64,000 bases of DNA, from assembly GCF_023101145.1 (NCBI RefSeq), contig NZ_CP073714.1, positions 3,720,001 to 3,784,000 of the forward strand, in the 5' to 3' direction. The translations under genes were made by a program, and so were the position numbers. Shown here one piece after another: positions 16,025-24,858 of this stretch. The notes below the pieces were generated by a model. It worked only from the letters and a program-made list of their open reading frames with translations. It was not told the DNA's origin and did no database searches. Position 1 is the stretch's first letter. Each line of letters opens with the position of its first letter. The stretch comes from Paenibacillus pabuli. GTDB lineage: Bacteria; Bacillota; Bacilli; Paenibacillales; Paenibacillaceae.

Positions 16025-18364
16025 ATGCTGTTGAATCGGGATAATAGTGGAAACCGCTGGCACCTGCGGCCAGACGGGGTAGGCAAAGTAACAGGACAGC
16101 TTCAATATCTGACAGACATGACGCTGCCCGATATGATTCATGGAAGGGTCCTTCGGAGCTCCTACCCCTATGCCCGCATATTGTCTATCGATATTACCGG
16201 AGCTGAGGCCATGGAGGGCATATTTGCCGTACTTACCTTCAAAGATGTGCCTGGATTGAACCGCTTCGGCATTGCAACTCCAGACCAGCCTGTATTTTGC
16301 GAGGATGTCGTACGTTATGTCGGTGATGCTATTGCCGCGGTTGCTGCAGATTCCCCGGAACGTGCGGCACTTGCTATGGAATCAATCAAGGTAGAGTATG
16401 AAGAATGGACTCCGCTGGACAGCACCGAGGCTGCACTGGCACCTGGTGCACCAGAGCTCCATGAACATGGCCCTGGCAATGTGCTGCACCGTACCGAAAT
16501 CAAGCGCGGGAGCGTAGATGAGGGCTTTGCTGCATGCGAATATATTGTGAGTGAGACGTATTATACCCCTCGCCAGATGCATGCCTATATGGAGACAGAA
16601 GGAGGGTTATTTGTTCCTGATGAAAGTGGTAGACTTCATGTCTACGCAGCTACACAGCATGGTTACAAGGACAGGATGCAGCTCTCCCGAATTATTGGGT
16701 GTCCCGAAGAGGATATTCGGGTTGTCTCATCTCCGATTGGCGGTTCTTTTGGCGGGAAAGATGAACTGAACGTACAGCCTTATGGCGCACTCCTTGCGTT
16801 AAGATGCGGACGTCCTGTGAAAATGCACAATTCTCGGAAAGAATCCGTACGTGCAGGACTGAAACGTCATCCGATGAAAATTGAAATGCAGACCGGCATC
16901 AGCCGTGAGGGGATGATTCAGGCACACCGAGTCCGCATTACCGCTGACACAGGCGCATATGCCACCTTGGGAGCGCCTGTCCTGAATTTTTGCACTGAGC
17001 ACTGCCTGGGGCCTTATTCCATCCCTCATGTGGATGTGGAAGGCATCTCGGTGTATACGAATAATGGGGTGTCGGGAGAGTTTCGCGGATTTGGCGGCAA
17101 TCAGGCGATCTTTGCAATGGAGGGTCAGATGGATCGACTCGCCGAGATGATGAATATGGACCCCTGGGAGTTTCGGAGACGCAACATGAGGGAAAAGACC
17201 GATCCTGGACCGTTAAATCAACGGATTCTGGTCACAGATGGACTGTCCCAAGTATGGGAGGCGATGGACCGTTCGGAGTTATGGCAAAAACGAAAACATC
17301 AGAATTCCCCGGAAGTACTTGCTCTGCCTCCCTGGATTAAACGCGGTGTCGGGGCAGCCATCGCCATGCACGGGGCAGGGCTGGGATATGGTATTCCCGA
17401 TCCGGCGGGTGGGCGACTATCCTTGAATGCCGAAGGTAAGATTGAAGTGGCATTTAGTTACGAAGAATTCGGTCAGGGACTTATTGCCACACTTGAAATG
17501 ATGCTCTGCGATTTGTTCCAGTGCTCAACATCTGATCTAAGCATCATTATTGGAGATACGGATCGAGTACCGCACAGTGGTTCAAGTACTGCTTCGCGTT
17601 CAACGACAATGGCCTGGATGGCTCTTCAACGACTACAGACACCATTCCGTTCCAAAATTTTGTCAGCAGCCTCCGCTTTGTCAGGAATTCCAGCAGACGA
17701 ACTGATCACCGGAATAGGAGGAGTATGGTGGCAGGGGCAGATTGCTCCGGAAGTTACAGCGAATGATACGAAGATAAATTCCAGATTTGTTGTTTCTTAC
17801 GTAGATCTAGCGAAGCATGGAGAAACGGAAGACTGGATTTTTGATACCCAATTCGAATATCCGACTACGCCGGACAATGTTGTTGGCGGGCATTATCTAT
17901 ATACGTATGCGGCAGTGGCAGCAGAAGTGGAGGTAAACACGCTAACCGGGGAAGCCAAATTGCTGGATACGAGGCATGTGGTTGCTGCTGGCCCTGTCAT
18001 CAATCCAATGGGATTCATCGGGCAGATCGAAGGCGGAAGCGTGATGGCTCTAGGTTTTACATTGACCGAGGACGCCGTGATGCAGGACAGCCACTATATA
18101 ACATCCAATCTGGACACCTACCTGATTCCGACGATTCGAGATATACACACGAACCTGGAGATAGAGGCGATTGAAGATCTGCCAGAGGGTGATTCGTTTG
18201 GACCGCGGGGAATAGGCGAGATCGGTTCAGTTGCACTTGCTCCGGCCATAACCGCTGCGATTCATCAGGCGACTGGAGTGTGGGTTAATCGATTGCCTGT
18301 TCCGCGAGATCAACTGATCAAACCACTGGATGTACCGCTCCAGAAAGGAGTGAGTTCATCATGA
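16025..18364 (+). CDS. pucD: Xanthine dehydrogenase, molybdenum-binding subunit
   Basis: This 779-residue subunit binds the molybdenum cofactor and hydroxylates hypoxanthine and xanthine to urate. GKVTGQLQYLTD opens the a/b hammerhead domain. GGSFGGKDELNVQP and GEFRGFGGNQAIFAME are molybdopterin-contact loops, and Glu732 in GPRGIGEIGS is the expected catalytic glutamate of the family. The start has strong upstream purines (AAGGGGAGAG). The stop overlaps the start of pucE by 4 nt (ATGA). The length is normal for a three-subunit bacterial enzyme. Confidence 0.95.
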   Translation: MLLNRDNSGNRWHLRPDGVGKVTGQLQYLTDMTLPDMIHGRVLRSSYPYARILSIDITGAEAMEGIFAVLTFKDVPGLNRFGIATPDQPVFCEDVVRYVGDAIAAVAADSPERAALAMESIKVEYEEWTPLDSTEAALAPGAPELHEHGPGNVLHRTEIKRGSVDEGFAACEYIVSETYYTPRQMHAYMETEGGLFVPDESGRLHVYAATQHGYKDRMQLSRIIGCPEEDIRVVSSPIGGSFGGKDELNVQPYGALLALRCGRPVKMHNSRKESVRAGLKRHPMKIEMQTGISREGMIQAHRVRITADTGAYATLGAPVLNFCTEHCLGPYSIPHVDVEGISVYTNNGVSGEFRGFGGNQAIFAMEGQMDRLAEMMNMDPWEFRRRNMREKTDPGPLNQRILVTDGLSQVWEAMDRSELWQKRKHQNSPEVLALPPWIKRGVGAAIAMHGAGLGYGIPDPAGGRLSLNAEGKIEVAFSYEEFGQGLIATLEMMLCDLFQCSTSDLSIIIGDTDRVPHSGSSTASRSTTMAWMALQRLQTPFRSKILSAASALSGIPADELITGIGGVWWQGQIAPEVTANDTKINSRFVVSYVDLAKHGETEDWIFDTQFEYPTTPDNVVGGHYLYTYAAVAAEVEVNTLTGEAKLLDTRHVVAAGPVINPMGFIGQIEGGSVMALGFTLTEDAVMQDSHYITSNLDTYLIPTIRDIHTNLEIEAIEDLPEGDSFGPRGIGEIGSVALAPAITAAIHQATGVWVNRLPVPRDQLIKPLDVPLQKGVSSS

Positions 18365-18891
18365 CAGTACCTTTGAGCAGTTGCTGGACAGCCGTTGTGA
18401 ATGGCGAAGAGAAACATTTGCAGATAGCCCAGACAACCCGTCTTGTGGATGTACTGCGGACCAATTTGAATCTGACCGGAACGAAAGTTTCCTGCGAGGT
18501 CGGTCGCTGCGGTGCTTGTATGGTACTGATGGATGGAGAGCCGGTCAATTCCTGTCTCGTTATGGCTTATCAATGTGTTGGCAGTGAGATAACAACAATA
18601 GAAGGGCTACATGGTGAAAAGGAAGACGAGTTGCATCCGATTCAGCAGGCTTTTTTGGAAGAGGGCGGCTTCCAATGCGGATATTGTACTCCGGGAATGG
18701 TGATTTCCACCAAGGCATTGCTGGATCGCTATCCACAGCCTAGTCAGGAACAGATTGAAACGGGATTATGCGGAAATCTGTGCCGCTGCACGGGATATGG
18801 AGGTATTCTTCGGGCGGTTCGAACCGCAGGAGAAACCTGTTTAAATTCATCTCTTTTAACAACTGTAGTGAAGAAAGTGAATGACCAGTAA
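18361..18891 (+). CDS. pucE: Xanthine dehydrogenase, 2Fe-2S subunit
   Basis: This is a 176-residue electron-transfer subunit with two [2Fe-2S] clusters. The plant-ferredoxin-type cluster uses Cys45, Cys50, Cys53 and Cys65 (CEVGRCGAC...C). The second, helical cluster uses Cys106, Cys109, Cys141 and Cys143 (QCGYC and CRC). All eight ligands are present. It is coupled to pucD by an ATGA overlap and is followed by a strong terminator, so it ends the purine region. Confidence 0.96.
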   Translation: MTVPLSSCWTAVVNGEEKHLQIAQTTRLVDVLRTNLNLTGTKVSCEVGRCGACMVLMDGEPVNSCLVMAYQCVGSEITTIEGLHGEKEDELHPIQQAFLEEGGFQCGYCTPGMVISTKALLDRYPQPSQEQIETGLCGNLCRCTGYGGILRAVRTAGETCLNSSLLTTVVKKVNDQ

Positions 18892-18910
18892 ATGAATAAC
18901 TGGATTAAAG

Positions 18911-18960
18911 AAGACCGAGCGCTGGAGGGCATTATCTCCGTTTCGCTCGGTCTTTATTTT
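18911..18960 (+). terminator. Terminator after pucE
   Basis: AAGACCGAGCG (18911-18921) pairs perfectly with CGCTCGGTCTT (18944-18954). An internal GGAG/CTCC pairing shortens the loop, and TATTTT follows. Confidence 0.88.
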
Positions 18961-19134
18961 CTAAATGTTAATAATTGTGGTTTAACTTCACTGACATCCT
19001 TATGATTAGAGAACACTTCCTCGGATTAAATTCTAGTAAATGTAATATAAGCTAATTATGCTATGGTAAAATGGCGACAAAAGCAAGATGATTATCACAA
19101 ATAATTCCCATTTTATTTTTAAGGAGGAAGAGTA

Positions 19135-19492
19135 ATGACAAAAATTTTTCCTAGAAAACTCAATTTCGTATTGCTGCTTTTAGTTGCACTTTGTTCAGGG
19201 TGTCAGGCAAATAATGATCAGGGGGGGGACGAGTGCATCCATTCCCTTAAAAGAACTGAATACTCTGGCTGAGAAAGGAGACCTTCTGACATGGAATGAT
19301 TTTGCTGCGTACCCTTATGAAGATGAAGGATCGGGATTATATATTCGGAAATACAACATAGAAGGCGGTCATCAATTGATAATTAGCGGTAAAAGTTTGG
19401 ACAAAAAACCAGACCATATGTATGTGGTGAATAAAGCTGGGGGAAAAATCGACCTTTTAAAAGAAAATATCAAAAAAATGAACTTAAAGTAA
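19135..19492 (+). pseudogene. Small lipoprotein gene interrupted by a frameshift at a G8 run
   Basis: A strong AAGGAGG precedes ATG 19135. The first frame encodes a lipoprotein signal (FVLLLLVALCSGC, lipobox LCSGC with Cys23) and then runs into eight consecutive G at 19221-19228. In that frame translation stops at 19270-19272. The frame shifted by one base continues as TSASIPLKELNTLAEKGDLLTW and runs to the stop at 19492. With seven G the two parts join into one lipoprotein of 118 residues. It could be a sequencing error, a real pseudogene or a phase-variable gene. The mature part has no family I recognise; it is charged and probably faces the outside of the membrane. Confidence 0.75.
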
Positions 19493-19544
19493 CGTAACAA
19501 TCATGGTGTAAGCTTATTTTTTGAATGACCTCATAAGCTGTATC
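19400..19544 (+). repeat. Direct repeat, copy 1 (3' end of lipoprotein gene plus downstream)
   Basis: This 145-bp stretch, from the last part of the lipoprotein gene to just beyond its stop, is matched by a diverged copy at 21790-21935. Shared blocks include AATCGACCTT, TAAAAGAAAATAT, AACGTAACAAT and CATAAGCT. Confidence 0.75.
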
Positions 19545-19656
19545 AATATTGCTTGCTAACTATGTCTAATATGCTTTTCATTTGTCCATATGTTACTTAT
19601 AATAGATGTCCAATGAAGATGGTGTGATTGACATTACATACAAGGAGGGGTGATTC

Positions 19657-20604
19657 GTGAACAAATCGGATCGTATGCTGGCCATTGTTCTTGAGCTACA
19701 GCGGGGGAAGGTTCAACGTGCGGAAGATTTAGCCCTCTTATTTGAAACAAGCGTCCGAACCATATACAGGGACATTCAGGCGTTGTGTGAAGCAGGGGTT
19801 CCTGTGGTGGGAGAACCCGGAGTAGGATATTCACTTATGGAAGGATACTTTTTGCCTCCGATCAGCTTGACAGCTGAAGAAGCGGTTACACTTCTCATCG
19901 GACTTGATTTTGTCGAACAGCGCTTCGATAACTATTACCGGAGTACATCCCTTACGTCCCGTTCCAAAATTGAAGCAATTCTGCCCGGCCCTCTCCAAGA
20001 AGAGGTTGGCCAGATAAGACAGGGTATCCGTCTGCTTCGTTCAGCGGACAGCGATGCACGCGAGCGGGAGATTGAACATATGAGTCTCATCCGAACAGCA
20101 ATGCAGCAAAAGCTCAAAATCCGCTTTCATTACCATAAGCCTGGAACGGTTAATGAAACCGTGCAAAAGACCGTTCGACTGTCTTCCCCTTACGGGATGC
20201 TATGGATGCAAGGTTCATGGATGCTGATTGCCCGATGCGATTTGCGGCAGGAGATTCGTCATTTTCGTATATCCCGCATGAGTAATCTGGAAATTAGCAC
20301 TGATCCGTTCGAGCTTCCTCCCGGTTTTAATATTCATAGCTACTCACCGCCTGACAACCGAGACGTCCATGTACGTGTGTGGTTTCATAGTCGCATTGCA
20401 GACAGAGTGATTGAGGCTAACAATTACTACATGGAGAAGTCAGAATTGCAATCAGATGGATTATACGCAGATTTTCGTGTAAGACATCCAGAAGACGTTC
20501 TGCGTTGGATACTTGGCTGGGGAGCGTCGGCTTTGGTTTTGGAGCCAGAATCGTTGAGGGTCCGCATTCGCGAAGAAGCAAGCAATCTTCTTAAACGCTA
20601 CTGA
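19657..20604 (+). CDS. WYL-domain helix-turn-helix regulator (YafY type)
   Basis: This is a 315-residue transcriptional regulator. The N-terminal winged helix-turn-helix (about 5-60) has the DeoR-like core LFETSVRTIYRDIQAL. The WYL domain (about 135-225) follows, with PYGMLWMQGSWMLIARC in place of the canonical strand, and a WCX-type C-terminus follows it. WYL domains bind ligands, often nucleic acid or nucleotides. Translation begins at GTG 19657, six bases after AAGGAGGGG. It is the first gene of a run with a DinB-like and an EVE protein. A perfect 14-bp hairpin overlaps its stop codon. Confidence 0.88.
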   Translation: MNKSDRMLAIVLELQRGKVQRAEDLALLFETSVRTIYRDIQALCEAGVPVVGEPGVGYSLMEGYFLPPISLTAEEAVTLLIGLDFVEQRFDNYYRSTSLTSRSKIEAILPGPLQEEVGQIRQGIRLLRSADSDAREREIEHMSLIRTAMQQKLKIRFHYHKPGTVNETVQKTVRLSSPYGMLWMQGSWMLIARCDLRQEIRHFRISRMSNLEISTDPFELPPGFNIHSYSPPDNRDVHVRVWFHSRIADRVIEANNYYMEKSELQSDGLYADFRVRHPEDVLRWILGWGASALVLEPESLRVRIREEASNLLKRY

Positions 20605-20626
20605 CATAACGCTGTCAGTAGCGTTT
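20593..20626 (+). terminator. Hairpin overlapping the end of the WYL gene
   Basis: AAACGCTACTGACA (20593-20606) and TGTCAGTAGCGTTT (20613-20626) form a perfect 14-bp stem with a 6-nt loop. It contains the WYL stop codon. It is followed by GTGTATG rather than a T run, so it may attenuate or stabilise the mRNA rather than fully terminate. Confidence 0.6.
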
Positions 20627-20670
20627 GTGTATGATCGGTTTATAACCGATTGAAGGAGCTGTGTATTTGC

Positions 20671-21237
20671 ATGGAAACGATAAGATCAAGGAATAACAAT
20701 GAGATTCGAAGACAATTTGAAATAACGCTTGAACGTTATATGCAGGGACTGGAGCAGATGAGTGATGATCAGTTAAGCTACAAACCCAGTGAGGTTGAGT
20801 GGTCGGTGGGCCAGATGTACCAGCATTTAATTCAATCTGCGTTGAAAATGCATTTAGCTAATGCCTTAACTTGCATTAGTGCAGACGAGGAGACGGGCAA
20901 AAAGACAGATCATGGCAAAACTGAAGCAGGTGAAGCTGTTTTTGCACAAGCAAGTTTTCCACCGATACGTATTCACGTTCCTGCTTCTCCTGAGTATACT
21001 CCCCTCCAGCCGGATGGAAGAGAATCAATAATTCAAGGACTCAGCGTGGTAAGGGAAGAAATGCGGAGAATGGAGGTTCTACTGAAAGGAACTACGCGCA
21101 AATCTACGTTGCCCCATCCAAGATTTGGCGGTTTGAATGCAGAGGAGTGGTTTGTATTGGTCGAAATGCATTATCGCCATCATTTTTTGCAGCTTGAGCG
21201 CCTGAATTCGGCATGGGAAGAACGTGAGCAGAGATGA
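20671..21237 (+). CDS. DinB-like four-helix protein
   Basis: This 188-residue protein belongs to the DinB/YfiT-like superfamily. The start region (RRQFEITLERYMQGLEQMSDDQLSYKPSEVEWSVGQMYQHLIQS) is the usual DinB_2 beginning, with the first metal-ligand histidine in MYQHLI. The remaining histidines lie in EMHYRHHFLQLERL at the end. Members are putative metal-dependent thiol transferases or damage-induced proteins, mostly uncharacterised. The ATG at 20671 is about 12 bases from GGAG, slightly far. Its stop overlaps the EVE gene start by 4 nt. Confidence 0.8.
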   Translation: METIRSRNNNEIRRQFEITLERYMQGLEQMSDDQLSYKPSEVEWSVGQMYQHLIQSALKMHLANALTCISADEETGKKTDHGKTEAGEAVFAQASFPPIRIHVPASPEYTPLQPDGRESIIQGLSVVREEMRRMEVLLKGTTRKSTLPHPRFGGLNAEEWFVLVEMHYRHHFLQLERLNSAWEEREQR

Positions 21238-21785
21238 ATGAATGGGAAAAACATGATTTGATCGTGAATAGCAAAGAAATGAAGCAGATTCATACAAGTG
21301 AACTCCTGCCTCCCGAGTTAGATGAATCCGACAAAAAAGGACACCGCTACTGGATCGGCGTTGTGTCCGCTTCCCATGTAGAGAAAGGGGTGGAAGGGGG
21401 CTTCGCCCAGCTCTGTCACGGCAAGGTATCATCTCTGCGCAGAATGAATGCTGGCGATTGGCTGATCTATTATTCGCCGCGAACAAGCATGCAAGGAGGC
21501 AAAGTACTTCAAGCATTCACCGCCATAGGACGCGTAGTAGACAATCAGGTGTACACGTACCATATGTCGGATTCCTTTGTACCGTATCGGAGGAATGTTA
21601 AGTATTATCCCTGTCAGCAGGTGAAGATCGCTGATTTACTGGATCAATTGATCCTTACTCGGGGACAGGCACGATGGGGATATTATTTTAGATATGGTCA
21701 TTTGCAGATTCAAAGAGAGGATTTTCTGAAAATTGCAGTTGCCATGTTGGGGGCTGAGGTAGAAACTAACTCGTTAAGCTTATAG
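21234..21785 (+). CDS. EVE-domain protein (UPF0310)
   Basis: This 183-residue protein contains an EVE domain (about 38-180). RYWIGVVSASHVEKGVEGGF at the domain start and GDWLIYYSPRT in the middle are characteristic. EVE domains share the PUA fold and bind modified nucleobases in DNA or RNA; many occur beside restriction or defence genes. Here the start overlaps the DinB-like stop (ATGA), so the two are co-translated. The N-terminal about 35 residues precede the domain and are not recognised. The partner base modification, if any, is unknown. Confidence 0.85.
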   Translation: MNEWEKHDLIVNSKEMKQIHTSELLPPELDESDKKGHRYWIGVVSASHVEKGVEGGFAQLCHGKVSSLRRMNAGDWLIYYSPRTSMQGGKVLQAFTAIGRVVDNQVYTYHMSDSFVPYRRNVKYYPCQQVKIADLLDQLILTRGQARWGYYFRYGHLQIQREDFLKIAVAMLGAEVETNSLSL

Positions 21786-21789
21786 CTTA

Positions 21790-21935
21790 GACAAAAAGCC
21801 AAATCAGATTGAAGTAGGGATAAAGACAGAGAAAAAATCGACCTTGTAAAAGAAAATATGAAAGATTTAATTTATTTTTAACGTAACAATTATTATGTAA
21901 ACTTATTATTTTCGATGGCCCCCATAAGCTATATC
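21790..21935 (+). pseudogene. Decayed second copy of the lipoprotein gene 3' end (direct repeat copy 2)
   Basis: Begins right after the EVE gene. It aligns to 19400-19544: GACAAAAAGCCA against GACAAAAAACCA, then AAATCGACCTT, GTAAAAGAAAATAT, TAACGTAACAATTAT and CATAAGCTATATC. The upstream two thirds of the gene, including the signal peptide, are missing and no start is present. It is a remnant of a paralog or of the duplication that brought in the genes between the copies. Confidence 0.7.
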
Positions 21936-22452
21936 TATAATTCCAACTATATCCAAGGGGTTTATAGAGCAGGATTAAGGCGGATTTTTAGTTCGAATCT
22001 TTGAAGAAAATGCCCTCATATAACCTCTTCAATATTATTGCTTTGGCATTTCAGAATAGTTGTAATGACCTCATTAAAAATCGTTTTCGATAAATGTTAT
22101 AAAGGATAAGTATTTTCTTTATAGAGGCGATTTTAGTGTCTGAACAACGTTGTTATATGATATTTAGTATTCTAATTTGTTCTTGTTACACTCTCAACAT
22201 GTTAAAGATGGAGTTTCAAACAGAATAGGTGGGGTCGAGTGCTTCAAAACACATTTATTTAGCGGGATCGACCAGTAAAATGGCATGTTCAAAGCTGTGT
22301 AAATGTGTTCATTTATCGACAAGGGACAGTATGGGCCAATTTTCCAGAATCGGGCTATCACGTCCGTTTTAGATCAATTTCATATGGATTTGCGATGGAT
22401 TTAGTACCGCTTTCAATGTATGCTTTTGAAAACTGGAAAGGAAGTGGGAAAA
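21936..22452. other. Intergenic region before glpX
   Basis: AT-rich stretch without a supportable gene. An inverted repeat AACACATTTA (22248-22257) / TAAATGTGTT (22300-22309) separated by 42 bp is the only structure noticed; it may form a hairpin in the glpX leader. An open frame starting at 22305 runs into glpX in another frame and shows no family features. Confidence 0.4.
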
Positions 22453-23529
22453 ATGGAACGCGAACTGGCGTTGGAAATTGTCCGAGTAACAGAATTGGCT
22501 GCGTTAGCTTCTGCACCCTGGATGGGGCGGGGCGACAAGAACAGTGCAGATGAGGCGGCTACTTTGGCTATGCGCGCCATGTTCGATTCCGTGTCCATTC
22601 GCGGCACGGTGGTAATCGGTGAAGGAGAAATGGATGAAGCACCCATGTTGTATATCGGCGAGGAAGTCGGCAACGCCGAGGGACCCGAGGTTGACGTGGC
22701 TGTAGATCCTTTGGAAGGTACAGAGATTGTAGCCAAGGGCCTGAACAACGCTTTATCGGTTATTGCAGTGGCGGGAAAAGGCAACCTGCTCCACGCACCG
22801 GATATGTACATGGAGAAACTGGCTGTAGGGCCGGCTCTGGTGGGCAAGGTCAGTATTGAAGATCCGGTTGAGGTGACATTGGAGAAAGCTGCCGTTGCAT
22901 TAAATAAAAACATCTCAGACCTTACTGTCATGATTCTGGACCGTGTTCGGCATGAGAGCACAATCAAAACGCTGCGCAAAGTTGGAGTACGGATCAAATT
23001 CCTTAGTGATGGTGATGTTGCTGGTGCAATGGCACCTGCGTTCCCGGAGGCTGGGATTGACCTGTATGTTGGATCAGGAGGAGCACCTGAAGGTGTGCTT
23101 GCTGCAGCCGCATTGTCTTGCCTGGGTGGCGAAATTCAGGGTCGCCTAATGCCTGCGAACGCAGACGAATTCCAGCGCTGTCTACAAATGGGGATCGATA
23201 ATCCCTACAAAGTGCTAACGATGCAGGATATGATCGGTACGGAAGATGTTATTTTTGCTGCAACAGGTGTTACTCCGGGTGAGATTCTTGGCGGTGTACG
23301 CTACCTCGCAGATGACCGGGCAGAGACCGATTCCATTGTCATGCGTGCCAAAACCAAAACGATTCGTTTTATCCGTTCTCAGCATTTCCTTCCCAATAAG
23401 GAAGTGCTGCACAAAGTAAGGCAGCTTCAATCAACACCTGAGCCTTCGGATCGCATTCCGGCTAATGTCACCATCTTGGAACAGGCCGAGTTCAGTCAAT
23501 CGTCAGTTGGCAACGGTGTGACGACTTAA
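22453..23529 (+). CDS. glpX: Class II fructose-1,6-bisphosphatase
   Basis: This enzyme dephosphorylates fructose-1,6-bisphosphate in gluconeogenesis. Its 358 residues include the GlpX motifs: APWMGRGDKNSADEAA near the start, VVIGEGEMDEAP and VDPLEGTEIVA (metal and phosphate site), and later GSGGAPEGVLAAAAL. It carries about 30 extra C-terminal residues compared with typical 320-330-residue members. The start at ATG 22453 follows AAAGGAAG with good spacing. Neighbours are unrelated, and a terminator follows, so it appears to be a single-gene unit. Confidence 0.94.
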   Translation: MERELALEIVRVTELAALASAPWMGRGDKNSADEAATLAMRAMFDSVSIRGTVVIGEGEMDEAPMLYIGEEVGNAEGPEVDVAVDPLEGTEIVAKGLNNALSVIAVAGKGNLLHAPDMYMEKLAVGPALVGKVSIEDPVEVTLEKAAVALNKNISDLTVMILDRVRHESTIKTLRKVGVRIKFLSDGDVAGAMAPAFPEAGIDLYVGSGGAPEGVLAAAALSCLGGEIQGRLMPANADEFQRCLQMGIDNPYKVLTMQDMIGTEDVIFAATGVTPGEILGGVRYLADDRAETDSIVMRAKTKTIRFIRSQHFLPNKEVLHKVRQLQSTPEPSDRIPANVTILEQAEFSQSSVGNGVTT

Positions 23530-23645
23530 ATCGGGTCAGAACTAGTGTGGGCTTGGCTGGTCGATATGAAAAAATCATGCGAATTCATCTGAAAAATAGT
23601 GGGGAATATGGGACAAGTTACAAGTGAATATAGTAAGTAAAGGTA

Positions 23646-23681
23646 GGGGGATTTGTTTACACAAATCCTCTTCTTTTTTTG
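23646..23681 (+). terminator. Terminator after glpX
   Basis: GGGGATTTGT (23647-23656) pairs with ACAAATCCTC (23661-23670) with one wobble over a 4-nt loop, followed by TTCTTTTTTT. Confidence 0.85.
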
Positions 23682-23693
23682 TGTTAAAAGCAT

Positions 23694-23734
23694 TGACAAC
23701 GGTTACAACACATGAGAAGATGTACGCGCGTACA
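23694..23734 (+). promoter_or_regulatory. LacI/CcpA-type operator and 14-bp palindrome upstream of the LacI regulator
   Basis: TGACAACGGTTACA (23694-23707) matches the cre consensus on the minus strand at every defined position. A second perfect palindrome, TGTACGCGCGTACA, lies at 23721-23734. TTGACA at 23693-23698 could be a -35 element overlapping the first operator, but no good -10 is present. These are likely sites for CcpA and/or autoregulation by the downstream LacI protein. Confidence 0.55.
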
Positions 23735-23803
23735 TAAATATCATTTTTTAAACAATTCCATCTGATTTACATGTATTTAGGGAACGTGAAGGAGGTGAAT
23801 TCC

Positions 23804-24853
23804 ATGGCATCCCGTAAAGAAGTGGCTGATCTTGCCGGTGTTTCTGAAGCTACAGTATCCCGAGTTCTAAATGGTGTTGGTCCTATTAAAGAGGAAACCC
23901 GTCGCAAGGTCATTGAAGCTTCCGAGCAATTGGGTTACGTGCCAAGTGCTCTGGCCCGCAGCTTTGCGAGAAGTAAGAGCGGCAACCTCGGCGTGGTGTT
24001 ACCTTACGTTCCGAAGGCGCACTTGTTCTCGGCATATTTCTTCTCGGAAATGCTGAGCGGCATTGGAAGCAAAGCCAGGGACAGCGGCATGGACCTTCTG
24101 GTCATGTTCAGGACACCGGGTGAAGTGATGAATTATACGGATCTGTTCCGCCGTCAGAAAGTGGATGCTTGCATCATTCTCGGCGCGCGAGATGATCATG
24201 GGGAACTAAAAGCCTTGCAGCAGCTCCAGCAGGAAGGACATCCCTTTTGCATTATGAACCAGCACTATGCAGGCGAGTCATTCATGGAAGTGGATGCCGA
24301 TCATGTGGAGGGAAGCAGGCTGGCCATACGCCACCTTACCGATCAGGGGTACCGAAATATCGCATTTCTCAATGGCCCGGATAGTTATTCCAACAGTCAG
24401 GAGCGGCTTCAGGGTGTTCAGATTGGACTGAAGGAAGCCAAAATGAATGTGGATTCCAGCCTGCTGCTGGAGGGGAATTACAGCAGACGTAGCGGGGTGG
24501 AAGCGGCTGCCACCATTGCAGCCCGTCTTAACGAGATTGATGCTGTATTTGCAGCCAATGACCGGATGGCAATCGGTGTAATGCATGGTTTGCGAGAGCG
24601 CGGAATCAAGGTTCAGGACTTCCCCGCCTTCGTGGGTTACGATGACTCCGATGCGGCCGAGATGGCAGTTCCACCGCTGAGCAGCGTCAGGGTTCCCTTT
24701 TTTGAAATGGGAGAACTCGCTGCATCGAAGCTTATACATGAATCATTGGGGGCAACTGCTTCAACTGCAAGTTCCGGAGTCACCTCCGACACTGCAAGGC
24801 AGTTGTTGCCTACAGAGCTTATTATCCGTGCATCTTCAATCCGTAATTCATAA
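23804..24853 (+). CDS. LacI-family transcriptional regulator
   Basis: This is a 349-residue repressor. Residues about 2-48 are the LacI helix-turn-helix and hinge (KEVADLAGVSEATVSRVLNG, then YVPSALARSFA), followed by a periplasmic-binding-protein-like sugar-sensing domain with AAIAARLNEIDAVFAANDRMAIG and GYDDSDAAEMAVPPLSSV. The ATG at 23804 follows AAGGAGGTG. It precedes a dehydrogenase-ThuA-dehydrogenase set and likely controls it. The effector is probably a sugar or sugar-derived acid, not identifiable from sequence. Confidence 0.92.
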   Translation: MASRKEVADLAGVSEATVSRVLNGVGPIKEETRRKVIEASEQLGYVPSALARSFARSKSGNLGVVLPYVPKAHLFSAYFFSEMLSGIGSKARDSGMDLLVMFRTPGEVMNYTDLFRRQKVDACIILGARDDHGELKALQQLQQEGHPFCIMNQHYAGESFMEVDADHVEGSRLAIRHLTDQGYRNIAFLNGPDSYSNSQERLQGVQIGLKEAKMNVDSSLLLEGNYSRRSGVEAAATIAARLNEIDAVFAANDRMAIGVMHGLRERGIKVQDFPAFVGYDDSDAAEMAVPPLSSVRVPFFEMGELAASKLIHESLGATASTASSGVTSDTARQLLPTELIIRASSIRNS

Positions 24854-24858
24854 CTATG

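Noticed and set aside
19400..21935. Insertion sequence or transposon bounded by the direct repeats
   Set aside because: No transposase or recombinase gene and no terminal inverted repeats were found between or at the repeats.
22305..22553. 82-codon open frame running into glpX
   Set aside because: Overlaps the glpX start in a different frame, no ribosome-binding site, no family resemblance.
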